Under the pieces are notes generated by a model that was given only the letters and a program-made list of their open reading frames with translations, was not told where the DNA came from and made no database searches. A program made the translations under genes and the position numbers. This document shows positions 44,182-55,700 of a stretch of DNA of 64,000 nt, one piece after another (within the stretch, counting starts at the first letter, position 1; each line of letters begins with the position of its first letter). Source of the DNA: Brevibacillus laterosporus DSM 25 (lineage in GTDB: Bacteria > Bacillota > Bacilli > Brevibacillales > Brevibacillaceae); assembly GCF_002706795.1 (NCBI RefSeq), contig NZ_CP017705.1:4129501-4193500 (forward strand), written 5' to 3'.

Positions 44182-45522
44182 ATGCAGAGGTTATCAAGAA
44201 AAGATTTACTGTTGGTAAGTTTTATGGTTTTTTCCTTATTTTTTGGAGCAGGTAATTTAATCTTTCCACCTTTCTTAGGACAGTCAGCGGGAACTAACTT
44301 TTGGCAAGCAATGTGCGGTTTTATCGTCTCTGCTGTTGGACTACCTATCTTGGGAGTTGTTGCAGTAGCAAAATCTGATGGTCTACACAATTTAGCAAAA
44401 AGAGTACATCCTATTTTTGCATTTATTTTCACTCTTCTTATCTATTTATCAATTGGTCCATTTTTAGGTATTCCTCGTAATGGAAGCTTAGCCTTTGAAA
44501 TGGGAGTGGCTCCTTTTTTACCAGTGGAATGGCAACAAACTAGTTGGATCTTATTCCTCTATACACTTGTTTATTTTTCGATCGCCTTTTGGCTTTGTTT
44601 AAACCCGGCTAAGCTATCGGATCGATTCGGTAAGGTACTTACGCCTTCATTATTGATTTTACTTACGGGTATTTTCATTTATAGCTTATTTAAGCCTATG
44701 GGATCGTTTACTAGTCCAATTGAGAGTTATGTACAAACCCCTTATTTCAATGGTTTTTTGGATGGGTATCTAACCATGGATACAATTGCGGCTCTTAATT
44801 TTGGAATTGTTATTTCAGTAACTCTTAAGCAAAAGGGAATTCAAGAGAAGAAGTCATTGATCGCTACCACTGTCTATGCAGGATTGATTGCTGGTGCAAT
44901 TCTAGTCTCTATTTATGTTTTACTTGGTTATTTGGGAGCAGCTAGCTCTCACATGTTTGGAGTGACAGAGAATGGAGCTCAAACGTTAACAAATGTGGTG
45001 CTTTATTTATTTGGTAAACCTGGAGTAATACTACTAGGTCTTGTGTTTTCTCTGGCATGCTTAACTACATCGGTTGGACTTATTACTTCATGCAGTCAAT
45101 ACTTTACAACACTTGTACCGAGAGTTTCGTACAAGATGTGGGTGACAATTCTTGCTTTAACTAGTATGTTTTTTGCTAACATGGGCCTAAGTGGAATACT
45201 GTCGATTTCAGTACCAGTATTGTCTGCTATATATCCGTTAGCAATTGCTTTAATTGTTCTGTCCTTTACAAATGACCTGTTAAAAGGAGATTCCATTGTG
45301 TACGCATGCAGTATGCTATTTGTTGGAATTATTAGTATTACGGATGCATTAGGTCAAGTAGGAATTCATTCTATAGCATTTGATCAGTTACTGAGCTATT
45401 TGCCGTTACATGAAAAAGGTCTTGGGTGGATTATTCCAGGAATAGTAGGTGCGTTGATTGGATATGTAATTTCCTTTCTAAAAAAGAAGAATGCAAGTTT
45501 AGCTCCTCAACTTACAGAATAA
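44182..45522 (+). CDS. brnQ: Branched-chain amino acid permease BrnQ
   Basis: A 446-residue, ~12-helix Na+- or H+-coupled importer of isoleucine, leucine and valine. LLLVSFMVFSLFFGAGNLIFPPFLGQSAG at the N-terminus is the family hallmark, and FIFTLLIYLSIGPFLGIPR and ALNFGIVISV are also typical. ATG 44182 follows GAGGAGAA. Two isoleucine T-boxes upstream fit its substrate well. A strong terminator follows, so it is separate from the NRPS operon. Confidence 0.93.
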   Translation: MQRLSRKDLLLVSFMVFSLFFGAGNLIFPPFLGQSAGTNFWQAMCGFIVSAVGLPILGVVAVAKSDGLHNLAKRVHPIFAFIFTLLIYLSIGPFLGIPRNGSLAFEMGVAPFLPVEWQQTSWILFLYTLVYFSIAFWLCLNPAKLSDRFGKVLTPSLLILLTGIFIYSLFKPMGSFTSPIESYVQTPYFNGFLDGYLTMDTIAALNFGIVISVTLKQKGIQEKKSLIATTVYAGLIAGAILVSIYVLLGYLGAASSHMFGVTENGAQTLTNVVLYLFGKPGVILLGLVFSLACLTTSVGLITSCSQYFTTLVPRVSYKMWVTILALTSMFFANMGLSGILSISVPVLSAIYPLAIALIVLSFTNDLLKGDSIVYACSMLFVGIISITDALGQVGIHSIAFDQLLSYLPLHEKGLGWIIPGIVGALIGYVISFLKKKNASLAPQLTE

Positions 45523-45529
45523 TCTTTCG

Positions 45530-45574
45530 AAAAAACAATTCCAGTCCCGTAGTGGCGGTGGGATTGTTTTTTTG
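45530..45574 (+). terminator. Terminator after brnQ
   Basis: AACAATTCCAGTCCCG pairs imperfectly with CGGTGGGATTGTT across a short loop, followed by TTTTTTT. Confidence 0.85.
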
Positions 45575-45577
45575 TTT

Positions 45578-46166
45578 TTAAACAAGAAAGGATGGATAAG
45601 AATTGTGTTGAGAGATAAGAATGATTTTTCAATCAATATACAATTGTCGAATTATTTTTTAGTATAATTTAACATAATAGTTGCAGGATTATCCAATTTG
45701 AAGTTAAATTATAGTAAAACAACAAATTACTAGTACGAAAAAAAGTGTTTTATACATAAGATCTTACTTTTTTTGTTTTGAATTTTTGAAATTTGGTTTA
45801 TATTTTGAAGTGAAAAATTATGATTACTCGAGGTAGGTTCGTCCTTCTGATTTGAAATAATTCATTAAATTTGTAACTAAGATCCTTTAGAAAGGTGTTG
45901 GGAGATTTTGATAAATAAAAATTCATATATTTCATTATGTCCAGTTATATCGAGAGATAAAAATATTATTTTCAATCTAATGCCCCTATATTTGCACGAT
46001 TTATCAAGTTACACCAATGATCTTACCAATTTTATTTTGGCACCAACTGTATGCAGAAGAAGGCATTGTCTTTGAGGAAAAGGAAGAAATCTTTCAGGAT
46101 GAACTGTGCTTAATACAAAAATTCACAATCTAATTTACTAATTAGGGAAGGTGGCTAATAAATATC
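45578..46166. other. Upstream region of the NRPS operon with a gene remnant
   Basis: AT-rich DNA. A short frame at ~45911 (MINKNSYISLCPVISRDKNIIFNLMPLYLHDLSSYT...) resembles the start of a GNAT acetyltransferase, then changes frame at ~46016 to HQLYAEEGIVFEEKEEIF and stops at 46133. It may be a decayed resistance or tailoring gene. No clear NRPS promoter was fixed. No condensation-domain N-terminal half was found here. Confidence 0.35.
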
Positions 46167-49100
46167 ATGGTAGCCTTTAACAATAGAGTGATGGAACAAG
46201 AACAATTTTGGCTGTCTAAACTTGGTGGTGAGTTCATCCCTTCTATGGTCCCCACGGACTATCCTTACGTAGGTCAAACCAAATGTAAGGCCTCGCTGCA
46301 AGTATCCATTGAACAAGAAATATCAGACAGGCTCATTCAAGTTTGTAAAAACTCTGATTTGCTTTTGTATACCTTTTTGCTAGCAACAGCAAAAATTTGG
46401 CTACATAAATATACCCAGCAAACAGAGGTTTGCGTGGGTGCACCAAATCTTTCACCGTCTACTAGACTGGTTCCTATCGTCTCAAATCCGGACCCACATT
46501 TAATCTCCAAGCAATTTATTATTGATGTAAAGCAGTCTCTTACGGAGTCATACAAAAATCAGGATTATCCACTTCATCATATTTATGAAAAATTGGATAT
46601 TAATCCACAGGGTTCAATCTCTCCATTTATTAATGTAGTTGTAGCTTTTGACAGGATACACGACAGAGAGTTTGTCGTGGCTCAAGAGGTAGACCTTTTA
46701 TTACTCTTTTCAAAATCTGATCATTCACTTCAGGTAAATCTTTATTATGATAAGGCAGTATATGAGTCACGGACGTTGGAGCGATTTTTTACTCACTACA
46801 TAAATATTCTGCGCATGATAGTCACAAACGTAAATATCTCAATAAGTGAGATTGAGCTGATGAATGAAGATGAAAAAGCTCAGCTTACTTTTTTTTCTCA
46901 AACACTTGAATCTTACCCAACGGATGAATTGGTTCATCAAGTATTTGAGAAAAAAGCTGAACAATACCCAGATAAAATAGCAGTAGTCTATCAGGAACAA
47001 AAGTTAACCTACCGACAACTAAACGAGAAAGCAAATCAATTGGCACGGCACTTGCGAGAAAAAGGGATAGAAAAGGATGAGGTAATTGCTCTGATGGTAG
47101 AGCGTTCCTTGGAGATGATGATCGGGATCTTAGGTATACTCAAAGCAGGCAGTGCCTTTTTTCCAATCGATCCTGAGAACCCGTCAGAGCGTACAAGCTA
47201 TATGCTTGCCGATAGTAAATCCCGCTTTTTATTGACACACAAGAAAGTAGGCCGCGATGTAGAGTTTGACGGAGAAAAAATTTACCTAGATGAGGACGAG
47301 TTATATGTAGGTGATATGAATAATCTTACACCGAGTCAGACACCATCACATCTGTTATATGTCATTTATACTTCAGGTACGACTGGCAATCCAAAGGGAG
47401 TAATGGTAGAGCATCGGAACCTGATTAATTATGCAACTTGGTTTAGTAGACAGGCTAGCATCACGCAAAGAGACAGCACAATGCTCTTATCTTCTTATGC
47501 ATTTGATTTAGGATACACAAGTCTTTTCCCAGCACTACTCAATGGATGCACCCTACATATTGTACCAAAAGACACATATCTGCATCCCGATAGCTTATTG
47601 AATTATATAAAAGAGGGGCAGATCAGTTTTTTAAAACTGACTCCATCCCTTTTTTCATTGCTAGTACAAGCAATGGACGGGTTACATTCACCTGATATGC
47701 CAGCGTTACGTTTAGTAGTTACAGGGGGAGAACCGATTCAACCTATTGATGTTGATACATTTCATCGTTACCTTCCTAGTGTAGCCATCATGAATCACTA
47801 CGGTCCAACCGAGTCAACAATCGGTACTTTGGCTTTACAAATTAATTTTGATGAATGGCATAGATTTCAAAAATGTCCAACCATCGGCAAACCAATATCT
47901 CAATCGGAGGTATTAATTTTAAATCAGGATTTGCAGCTTGTGCCTATAGGGGTTCCTGGTGAATTATGCATTGCAGGAAAAGGACTTGCACGCGGTTATA
48001 TAGGTCAACCTGCTTTAACAAGAGAAAAATTTATTGATCACCCATTTACTACTGGTGAACGACTTTATCGAACGGGAGATATGGCGCGGTGGGATGAAAC
48101 AGGTATGGTTCAATTTTTGGGGCGAATGGATCATCAAATAAAAATCCGAGGCTATCGGATTGAAATAGGAGAGATTGAGAAACATATAATCACTCATCCG
48201 TTAGTCCATGAAGCAATTGTACTGGCATTTCCTAATAATCAAAACGAAAATGAGCTATGCAGTTATTATCTTTCTGATGAAGAGCTGAGCCAAAGTGAGT
48301 TACGTCAATTTCTCCAACAGAAAGTGCCTGAATATATGATTCCAATGTTTTTTATACGACTAGAAAAAATGCCTCTTACATCCAATGGTAAAATAAATCG
48401 TCATGCTTTACCTAAACCAGATGACTACAAGCTTATCCAACATTCATACGTTGCTCCAGGTAGTGAGATGGAAAAGCAATTGGTATTACTATGGAAAAAT
48501 ATTTTGAAAAGAGAACATATTGGGGTAACGGATAACTTCTTTCAACTTGGTGGACATTCACTATCTGCTATTAAATTGGCCCATCAAATCAGTAGAAAAT
48601 ATCAGATTCATGTAACATTGAAGGATATATTTCTGTATTCAACAGTCCGCGATCAGATCATAATGATCGAGCAATCAGAACAAAGAGTGGAAAGACAAAT
48701 TGAAATTTCGGAGGGTAGAGATTATTATCCTCTCTCTTCCATGCAACGACGTTTGTTTTTATTAAGTCAGTTTGAGGGTGTAAAGACAGCATACAATATG
48801 CCTACGATCTGGCGTTTTCAAGGGGAAATAAATCAGAGCAAGCTGGAACAGGCGTTTCAAAAGCTCATCGACCGTCATGAAGCGTTGCGTACGTCTTTTC
48901 ATGTGATTGATAATGTACCGATGCAACGGATTCATTCTGGAATCCAGTTTTCTCTGTCTCTTCTAGAAACGACAGATTTGGAAGAAAAACAGGTCATTGA
49001 CTCATTCTTTCAACCTTTTAATTTAGGAGTGGCACCATTATTTCGTGCAGGATTAGTATCGTTATCTAGTGATGAGTATCTTTTGTTTGTTGATATGCAT

Positions 49101-52100
49101 CACATTATTTCTGATGGAATTTCAATAAGCATACTAATGGCTGAGCTTGAAAAAGCTTATCGAGGTCAGGACTTGTTACCACTTCGTATTCAATATAAAG
49201 ATTATGCGATGTGGCAACAAAAGTGGGAACAATCAGAAGAGTATAAGCAGCAAAAACAGTTTTGGCTAACGCAATTTTCTGATGAACTGCCTGTTCTTGA
49301 CCTACCTACCGACTTTATACGCCCAAAACTCCAGAGCTTTAAGGGGGATATCGTAACCGCTACGTTATCAGGAAAACAATTTGAAGCTGTTAAACAGCTT
49401 TGTCAAAAAAACGGGGCGACTCTTTACATGTTCCTACTCGCTTCATTTAATATATTGCTTGCTAAATATAGCAATCAGGAAGATATTGTTGTTGGAACGG
49501 CAGTGGCTGGGCGAAATGTAAGCGATGTGGAATCTGTAATCGGAATGTTTGTTAATACGTTAGCAATTCGAAATAAACCAGTGACAAGTAAAACATTTAC
49601 CGGTTTCTTAGAAGAAGTAAAGCTACAAACCATTCAGACGTTTAACCATCAGGATTATTCTTTAGACGATTTTGTGGAGAATCTTGCGTTACCTAGAGAT
49701 ATGGGGCGAAATCCATTATTTGATACCATGCTAACGCTTCAGAACTATGAGAGGCAGATCGTGGAACTAGATGGAATTACAATTAGGCCGATCATGAAAG
49801 ATCATGATGTTGCTAAATTTGATATTACCGTGGTTGCAGTTGAATCTGAGGATCAATTACTACTTTCCTGGGAATTTTCCACTGATCTTTGGAAGAAGGA
49901 ATCAGCTAAGCAAATGTTGAAGCATTTCATTACAGTAATGGAAAAAGTTTCCGTAAGTCCTGAGATTACTATTGGCGAATTAGAAATCCTATGCGAAGAA
50001 GAAAAAAACGCATTGCTAGCTATCAATAATCAAATGGCGATTTCTTATGACAAAGAACTAACTATCATGGATTTGATCGAGTATCAAGTGACGTTGCATC
50101 CTGATCACATTGCTGTTGTTTCAGATGGGGAAATGCTGTGCTACCAAGAGTTGAATAAAGCAGCCAACCGACTTGCTACATATCTCCTTTCCAGAGGGGT
50201 GAAACGTAATCAGCCTATTGGTGTCATGATGGATCGTAGCCCGGAACTAGTTATCAGCATTTTAGCTATTTTAAAGGCTGGCGGTGTTTACGTACCAATA
50301 TCCACGAATTATCCAGCAGAACGAATTGAATACATGTTAGAAGATAGCAAAGTTAGTTTGGTAGTAACCAATCAGCATCCACTACCCGAATTACGTTTTG
50401 AGGGTGAGTGGATTTGTGTAGGAGAAATTCCATTAGATGAAAATGATGGTAATTTCAAACGCGACACGAATTCGGAGGATCTTCTTTATATCATTTATAC
50501 ATCTGGTTCTACAGGTAGACCAAAAGGGGTAATGATTCAGCACAAGGCATTACATCATTTCGTCACTGCCATGAATAAGGAATTCTTAGATGAGATCAGT
50601 TATGAGGATCGTGTTCTCATTTCTACGGATATTTCATTTGACGTTAGTTGTTTTGAGATTTTTCAGGCGTTGATAAATGGTGCAACACTTGTTCTTTTTA
50701 ATGGGCATAAATTTGATGTTAAGCTTCTTGCAAAAACAATCCAGGAAGAAAAGGTAACTCTAGCTTATATACCGCCGGCTCTACTTAACCAACTGTATGA
50801 GACAATCCTTGTTTCACCTGAAAATTATGTATTACATAAAATGCTTGTTGGTGTTGAGCCAATTAAGGATGAGGTGTTGGCCCAATTTCTTTCTCTTAAT
50901 CCTGAAATGCTCATCGTCAATGGATATGGACCAAGTGAGGCTACCATTTGTTGTACCGCTTTCCGTTTTGAAAAAAGCGAGATAACAGGCAAATTTGTAC
51001 CAATTGGTAAACCGATAGGCAATATGCAGGTATACATTCTAGATTCTGAGTGCCATCTTGTTCCAAAGGGTGTGACAGGTGAGCTATGGATATCAGGGGA
51101 GGGATTGTCCCTGGGGTATTGGAATCAAAAAAAGCTGACAGGAGAACGTTTTAAAGCGAACCCCTTTCATCCTAACACTTTGATGTATCGAACAGGAGAT
51201 AAAGCAAGATGGTCAGAGGAAGGGAATTTGGAATTTTTGGGCAGGATGGATCATCAAGTGAAAATTCGTGGTTATCGCGTTGAACTTGGTGAAATAGAAA
51301 CTCTATTGCTACGTCATCCGGAGGTTAAAGCGGCACTAATTATGACTAAGACAGATTCATATGAAATTCCATATTTGTGTGCATATGTTGTCTTTGAAAA
51401 TAAAGAATTGAATTCAGCTCCAGATACTACACAGATGTTGCATCAATGGCTTGCTACGTTTTTACCTGATTATATGATACCAAGCTTTTTTATCGCAGTA
51501 GATGAATTCACGCTAACCCCTAATGGCAAAATAGATCGCAAAATTTTACCTGAACCAAATGGGGACGTCCTAAGAAATGAACACAGTTACTGTGCACCGC
51601 GAAACATTTTTGAAGAGCAAATGGTGTTGTTGTGGGAGAAAGTTTTAGAAGTTAAACCGATTGGTATTATGGACAATTTCTTTATGCTAGGAGGTCATTC
51701 ACTCAAAGCATTTGTGCTTGTTAGCCAGATTACTCAGCGTTTTGGACTCAATCTTCCCTTGTCAGATTTGTTTAAGGCGCCGACTATAGCAGGTCTATGT
51801 GATCATCTACAGAAGCAAGAGGTAGCTCTAGACCAGAATGTGATCCTACTCAAACAAGGAGATTGTAATGTCCCACCACTATTCATGATTCATGGCCAAG
51901 GAGGGGGAGTTATTACTTTCTCTCATCTAGCACATGAACTAGGAAGGGACTGTAGCGTCTATGGTATTCAAGCTGTTGGTTATGATGCTGAAGCGGATGC
52001 CCTGACAACAGTTGAAGAAATGGCCGCACACTATATTGCTTCTATTCGACGAATTATGCCAACTATGCCTATCCAATTAGTTGGTTGGTCTTTTGGAGGG

Positions 52101-52640
52101 TTAGTTGCTTATGAAATGGCCAAACAATTAGAGCAGCAGGGAGAGCAGGTAGAATTACTGGTAATAGTTGACTGTCTCCCATTGCTGAATAGCGACCGCA
52201 TTAATGTAGACCAGCGTTATGGAAAGTTGGATGCCGTCATTCAATATGCGCTTCTTAGTGGAATAAATCAGGAGGATTTGGCAGGAATAACGGAAGAAGA
52301 AAAAATGAGATTTTGTTGGGAAGAGGCGTGCAAACAAAAACTGTTTCCAGATGAGGTGTATAGACCGGAATTACTGTCTAAACTACGCATTCATGCAACA
52401 AATGGTATAGCTATACACAAATATCAGCTTTCTGGGAAGATTGACACTGATCTACACCTTTTTCTTGCTTCAGATGGAGCGATACAGCATCAATTTACAA
52501 CGAACGAAGAGACAACGCGATGGAATCGCTTTACAACGGGGAAGGTAAGCCCCACATATTTTTCGGGCAATCATTATACCATGCTGGAAATGCCCCATGT
52601 TCAAAAGATGGCTAAAATCCTTAGGGAAATGATGATCTAG
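46167..52640 (+). CDS. Two-module NRPS: partial C - A(Asp) - PCP - C - A - PCP - TE
   Basis: A 2157-residue synthetase. Residues 1-220 are only the C-terminal half of a condensation domain (EQFWLSKL, TDYP, a DYPLHHIYEKL-like segment), with no HHxxxDG motif. A1 (~240-755) has YTSGTTGNPKG near 400. Its binding-pocket code reads DLTKVGHIGK, the known Asp code. PCP1 has GGHSLSA (~795). A complete C domain follows (HHIISDG ~978). A2 (~1310-1800) has code DVFYLGGICK, which I cannot assign firmly (perhaps aliphatic/aromatic). PCP2 has GGHSLKA (~1842). The thioesterase has GWSFGG (~1973) and a C-terminal His region GNHYTM. It is the first gene of a three-gene operon. Confidence 0.92.
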   Translation: MVAFNNRVMEQEQFWLSKLGGEFIPSMVPTDYPYVGQTKCKASLQVSIEQEISDRLIQVCKNSDLLLYTFLLATAKIWLHKYTQQTEVCVGAPNLSPSTRLVPIVSNPDPHLISKQFIIDVKQSLTESYKNQDYPLHHIYEKLDINPQGSISPFINVVVAFDRIHDREFVVAQEVDLLLLFSKSDHSLQVNLYYDKAVYESRTLERFFTHYINILRMIVTNVNISISEIELMNEDEKAQLTFFSQTLESYPTDELVHQVFEKKAEQYPDKIAVVYQEQKLTYRQLNEKANQLARHLREKGIEKDEVIALMVERSLEMMIGILGILKAGSAFFPIDPENPSERTSYMLADSKSRFLLTHKKVGRDVEFDGEKIYLDEDELYVGDMNNLTPSQTPSHLLYVIYTSGTTGNPKGVMVEHRNLINYATWFSRQASITQRDSTMLLSSYAFDLGYTSLFPALLNGCTLHIVPKDTYLHPDSLLNYIKEGQISFLKLTPSLFSLLVQAMDGLHSPDMPALRLVVTGGEPIQPIDVDTFHRYLPSVAIMNHYGPTESTIGTLALQINFDEWHRFQKCPTIGKPISQSEVLILNQDLQLVPIGVPGELCIAGKGLARGYIGQPALTREKFIDHPFTTGERLYRTGDMARWDETGMVQFLGRMDHQIKIRGYRIEIGEIEKHIITHPLVHEAIVLAFPNNQNENELCSYYLSDEELSQSELRQFLQQKVPEYMIPMFFIRLEKMPLTSNGKINRHALPKPDDYKLIQHSYVAPGSEMEKQLVLLWKNILKREHIGVTDNFFQLGGHSLSAIKLAHQISRKYQIHVTLKDIFLYSTVRDQIIMIEQSEQRVERQIEISEGRDYYPLSSMQRRLFLLSQFEGVKTAYNMPTIWRFQGEINQSKLEQAFQKLIDRHEALRTSFHVIDNVPMQRIHSGIQFSLSLLETTDLEEKQVIDSFFQPFNLGVAPLFRAGLVSLSSDEYLLFVDMHHIISDGISISILMAELEKAYRGQDLLPLRIQYKDYAMWQQKWEQSEEYKQQKQFWLTQFSDELPVLDLPTDFIRPKLQSFKGDIVTATLSGKQFEAVKQLCQKNGATLYMFLLASFNILLAKYSNQEDIVVGTAVAGRNVSDVESVIGMFVNTLAIRNKPVTSKTFTGFLEEVKLQTIQTFNHQDYSLDDFVENLALPRDMGRNPLFDTMLTLQNYERQIVELDGITIRPIMKDHDVAKFDITVVAVESEDQLLLSWEFSTDLWKKESAKQMLKHFITVMEKVSVSPEITIGELEILCEEEKNALLAINNQMAISYDKELTIMDLIEYQVTLHPDHIAVVSDGEMLCYQELNKAANRLATYLLSRGVKRNQPIGVMMDRSPELVISILAILKAGGVYVPISTNYPAERIEYMLEDSKVSLVVTNQHPLPELRFEGEWICVGEIPLDENDGNFKRDTNSEDLLYIIYTSGSTGRPKGVMIQHKALHHFVTAMNKEFLDEISYEDRVLISTDISFDVSCFEIFQALINGATLVLFNGHKFDVKLLAKTIQEEKVTLAYIPPALLNQLYETILVSPENYVLHKMLVGVEPIKDEVLAQFLSLNPEMLIVNGYGPSEATICCTAFRFEKSEITGKFVPIGKPIGNMQVYILDSECHLVPKGVTGELWISGEGLSLGYWNQKKLTGERFKANPFHPNTLMYRTGDKARWSEEGNLEFLGRMDHQVKIRGYRVELGEIETLLLRHPEVKAALIMTKTDSYEIPYLCAYVVFENKELNSAPDTTQMLHQWLATFLPDYMIPSFFIAVDEFTLTPNGKIDRKILPEPNGDVLRNEHSYCAPRNIFEEQMVLLWEKVLEVKPIGIMDNFFMLGGHSLKAFVLVSQITQRFGLNLPLSDLFKAPTIAGLCDHLQKQEVALDQNVILLKQGDCNVPPLFMIHGQGGGVITFSHLAHELGRDCSVYGIQAVGYDAEADALTTVEEMAAHYIASIRRIMPTMPIQLVGWSFGGLVAYEMAKQLEQQGEQVELLVIVDCLPLLNSDRINVDQRYGKLDAVIQYALLSGINQEDLAGITEEEKMRFCWEEACKQKLFPDEVYRPELLSKLRIHATNGIAIHKYQLSGKIDTDLHLFLASDGAIQHQFTTNEETTRWNRFTTGKVSPTYFSGNHYTMLEMPHVQKMAKILREMMI

Positions 52641-52748
52641 GAAAGAAGGGTGCCACCCTACTACTATTGTCTGACATTACAAGAAATAGGAAAGCAGTAC
52701 CGATCTAGCAGGTGAGAGCTACAAAAACTGAAAGTGAGGGTGATTATT

Positions 52749-55700
52749 TTGACCGTTAAGTATGAGTACTATCCACTTTCGCATCCCCAAAAACGTATAT
52801 GGTACATAGAGCAAACATATCCTCACACCTCCATGTACAATATCGGAGGAATCGTTCGGATGCATGGTTCTGTTGATATTGCTTTTCTTACTCAGGCCAT
52901 CCAGATTTTTATAAAAAAGCATGATGGATTAAGACTTCATTTGCATGAGAAAGAGGGTGATGTAAATCAATACATTGTGGAATTGAATGATTTTGATGTG
53001 CCTTTCTACGATTTTAGTCATTCGGATCAAGCCGAGGAAGAGGTGCTGAAATGGGCTGAGGCAGAGTTTACAAAACCCTTTGTGCTTATTGATCATCCGT
53101 TGTTTTCCTTTGCTACTTTTCGAGCTCATGAGAAATATACAGGATATTTTGTCAAGTTACATCATATTATTGCTGATGGCTGGTCTATCAATATTATGAC
53201 AAATCAAATCAGCAACATTTATCAAAAAATAAAAAATGGTGAGAATATATCTGAAGAAGTTGAATACTCGTACGTAGATTTTTTACATCAAGAAGAGAAG
53301 TATGTAACTTCCTCACGTTTTGAAAAAAATAAGAAATATTGGAATGACAAATTCCAGTCACTTCCCGAGAGTTTTTTGAGTAAGAGTTCAGATCAAGTGG
53401 AAGGAAATAGGAAAACCATCGATCTTGATAACGACCTGTCAACTCGTATTAACGAGTTTGCTACTAGGCATCATTTATCGCTAAGTTCCTTGTTTATTAT
53501 GCTTACCTTACTCTATCAGTACAAAACACAGCAAAATAATGATCAAATACTTGGTATCCCTGTTCTTAATCGTTCTGGAAATAAAGAAAAAAATATCTTT
53601 GGGATGTTTACTAGTTCCATGCCATTCCGGATGAAGCTAGAAGACACTGAGACATTGTTGGCTTTTTACAAGAGAGTTCAAAATGAGGTATTAAGTAATT
53701 TTTTTCATCAAAGATATCCGTATGATCTTCTGATTAGTAATTTAGAGCTAAAGAAAAAGGACTATGATAGTCTGTTTCAAATTTGTGTGAATTACTATGG
53801 AACGAAGTTAGTGAATGAGCTAGAGGGAATAAGTATTGATAATCTGGAATTTTACAGTGGTTATCAAGCATACTCATTACAATTAGTCATAAAAGAATGG
53901 TCAAGTGAGAACAAAATTACTTTGTTCTATGATTACAAGACCAGCGACTATACCAATGAACAGATCGAAGAAATTCACGATCGACTGATGTACATGCTAG
54001 AACAGATCATAAAACAGCCTGAAAAGTTGATTAAGGATATCTCTCTTTTGAGTGATCAGGAGAAATATGAGCATATCTATGTGCGAAATCAAACTGATGC
54101 GTTTTATCCACGAGTCAAGGTGATACATCAGCTTTTTGAGGATCAGGTAGCACTAACTCCTGATCTTGTCGCTGTACGTTTTCAAGATAAAACCTATACC
54201 TATCGTCAACTGAATGAACAAGCTAATAGACTAGCGCGTACACTTCGTACAAAAGGGATAGCTTCAGATCAATTCGTTAGTATTTATATGAGGCATTCGT
54301 ATGAGATGATTGTGGGAATTTGGGCTGTCTTAAAAGCAGGAGGGGCATACGTGCCGATTGACCCTGATTTTCCACTTGATCGTGTTTCATATATTTTGCA
54401 GGATAGTCAGGCCAAGCTCTTATTATCAAATGCAGACGTAAATATAGAAGGTTTCGAGGGAGAGGTTATTCGTCTTGATGATCCAGCAAACTATTTATCA
54501 GAATCGCATAACCTTGTAAACATTAATCAAGTAAGTGACTTGGTATATGCGATTTATACCTCTGGTTCTACAGGAAAACCAAAGGGTACATTAATTGAAC
54601 ATAGAGGATTGGTCAACTACATTCATTGGGCAAAACAAAAGTACATACAATCTCAGGATGAAACCTTTGCCCTCTATTCCTCCTTAGCATTTGATTTGAC
54701 AGTTACATCCATTTTTGCTCCACTTTTAAATGGAAATCAGATTATTGTTTATGTCGAAAACGAATCTGAATTTGTGCTGGATACTATTCTTCGTGAAAAT
54801 CGTGTCAATATTCTTAAACTGACACCTGCACATCTTGCTTTAATTAGTGACAAGGATAATCACAATTCCGTAATCAGACGATTCATCGTTGGTGGAGAAG
54901 ACCTTAAGGCAACACTCGCTGCCAAAACTTATGAAAGCTTCAAAGGAGATATCAGCATTTACAATGAGTATGGACCGACAGAAACAGTAGTGGGTTGCAT
55001 GATCTATGAATATAATCCTGAGATAAATAGAATGGGTTCTGTACCAATTGGTCGTCCGATCAATAACGTACAAATCTACCTTCTCAATGATGATCTACAG
55101 CCTGTACCTAATGGTGTTACAGGAGAGTTGTATATTTCCGGTGATGGCGTTGCTAGAGGGTATTTGGCTAGAGAGGATTTGACGAAGGAGCGTTTTTTAG
55201 ACAATCCGTTTAAGCAGGGATATCGTCTTTACAAGACGGGAGACCTTGCCCGAATGCTACCTTCACAAGATATAGAGTATGCAGGAAGAATCGATCATCA
55301 GGTAAAGCTGAGAGGATATCGGATTGAATTAGGGGAAATTGAGAACTGCTTAACTAGTTTTGCATCTGTAAAAGAAGCTGTGGTCATTGATCGAGTAGAG
55401 GAGAACGGGCACAAATATCTGTGTGCATATATGGTCGCAGATGAGAATATTTCTATAGTTGAGATGCGCCTAAAACTAACAAACAAGCTCCCTTCTTATA
55501 TGATTCCAACATATTTTGTTACGATTGAAAAATTTTTGTTAACATCAAATGGAAAAATTGATCGTAATCAACTTCCTGATCCACTTGCTATAAATAGTGT
55601 AAATCAATCAGGAAATAAACAGCCAAACGATACAGAAGAAATAGTAATGAAAATCATGAAAGAAGTATTACAGACGAATGAAGTTACAGTAGATTCTAAT

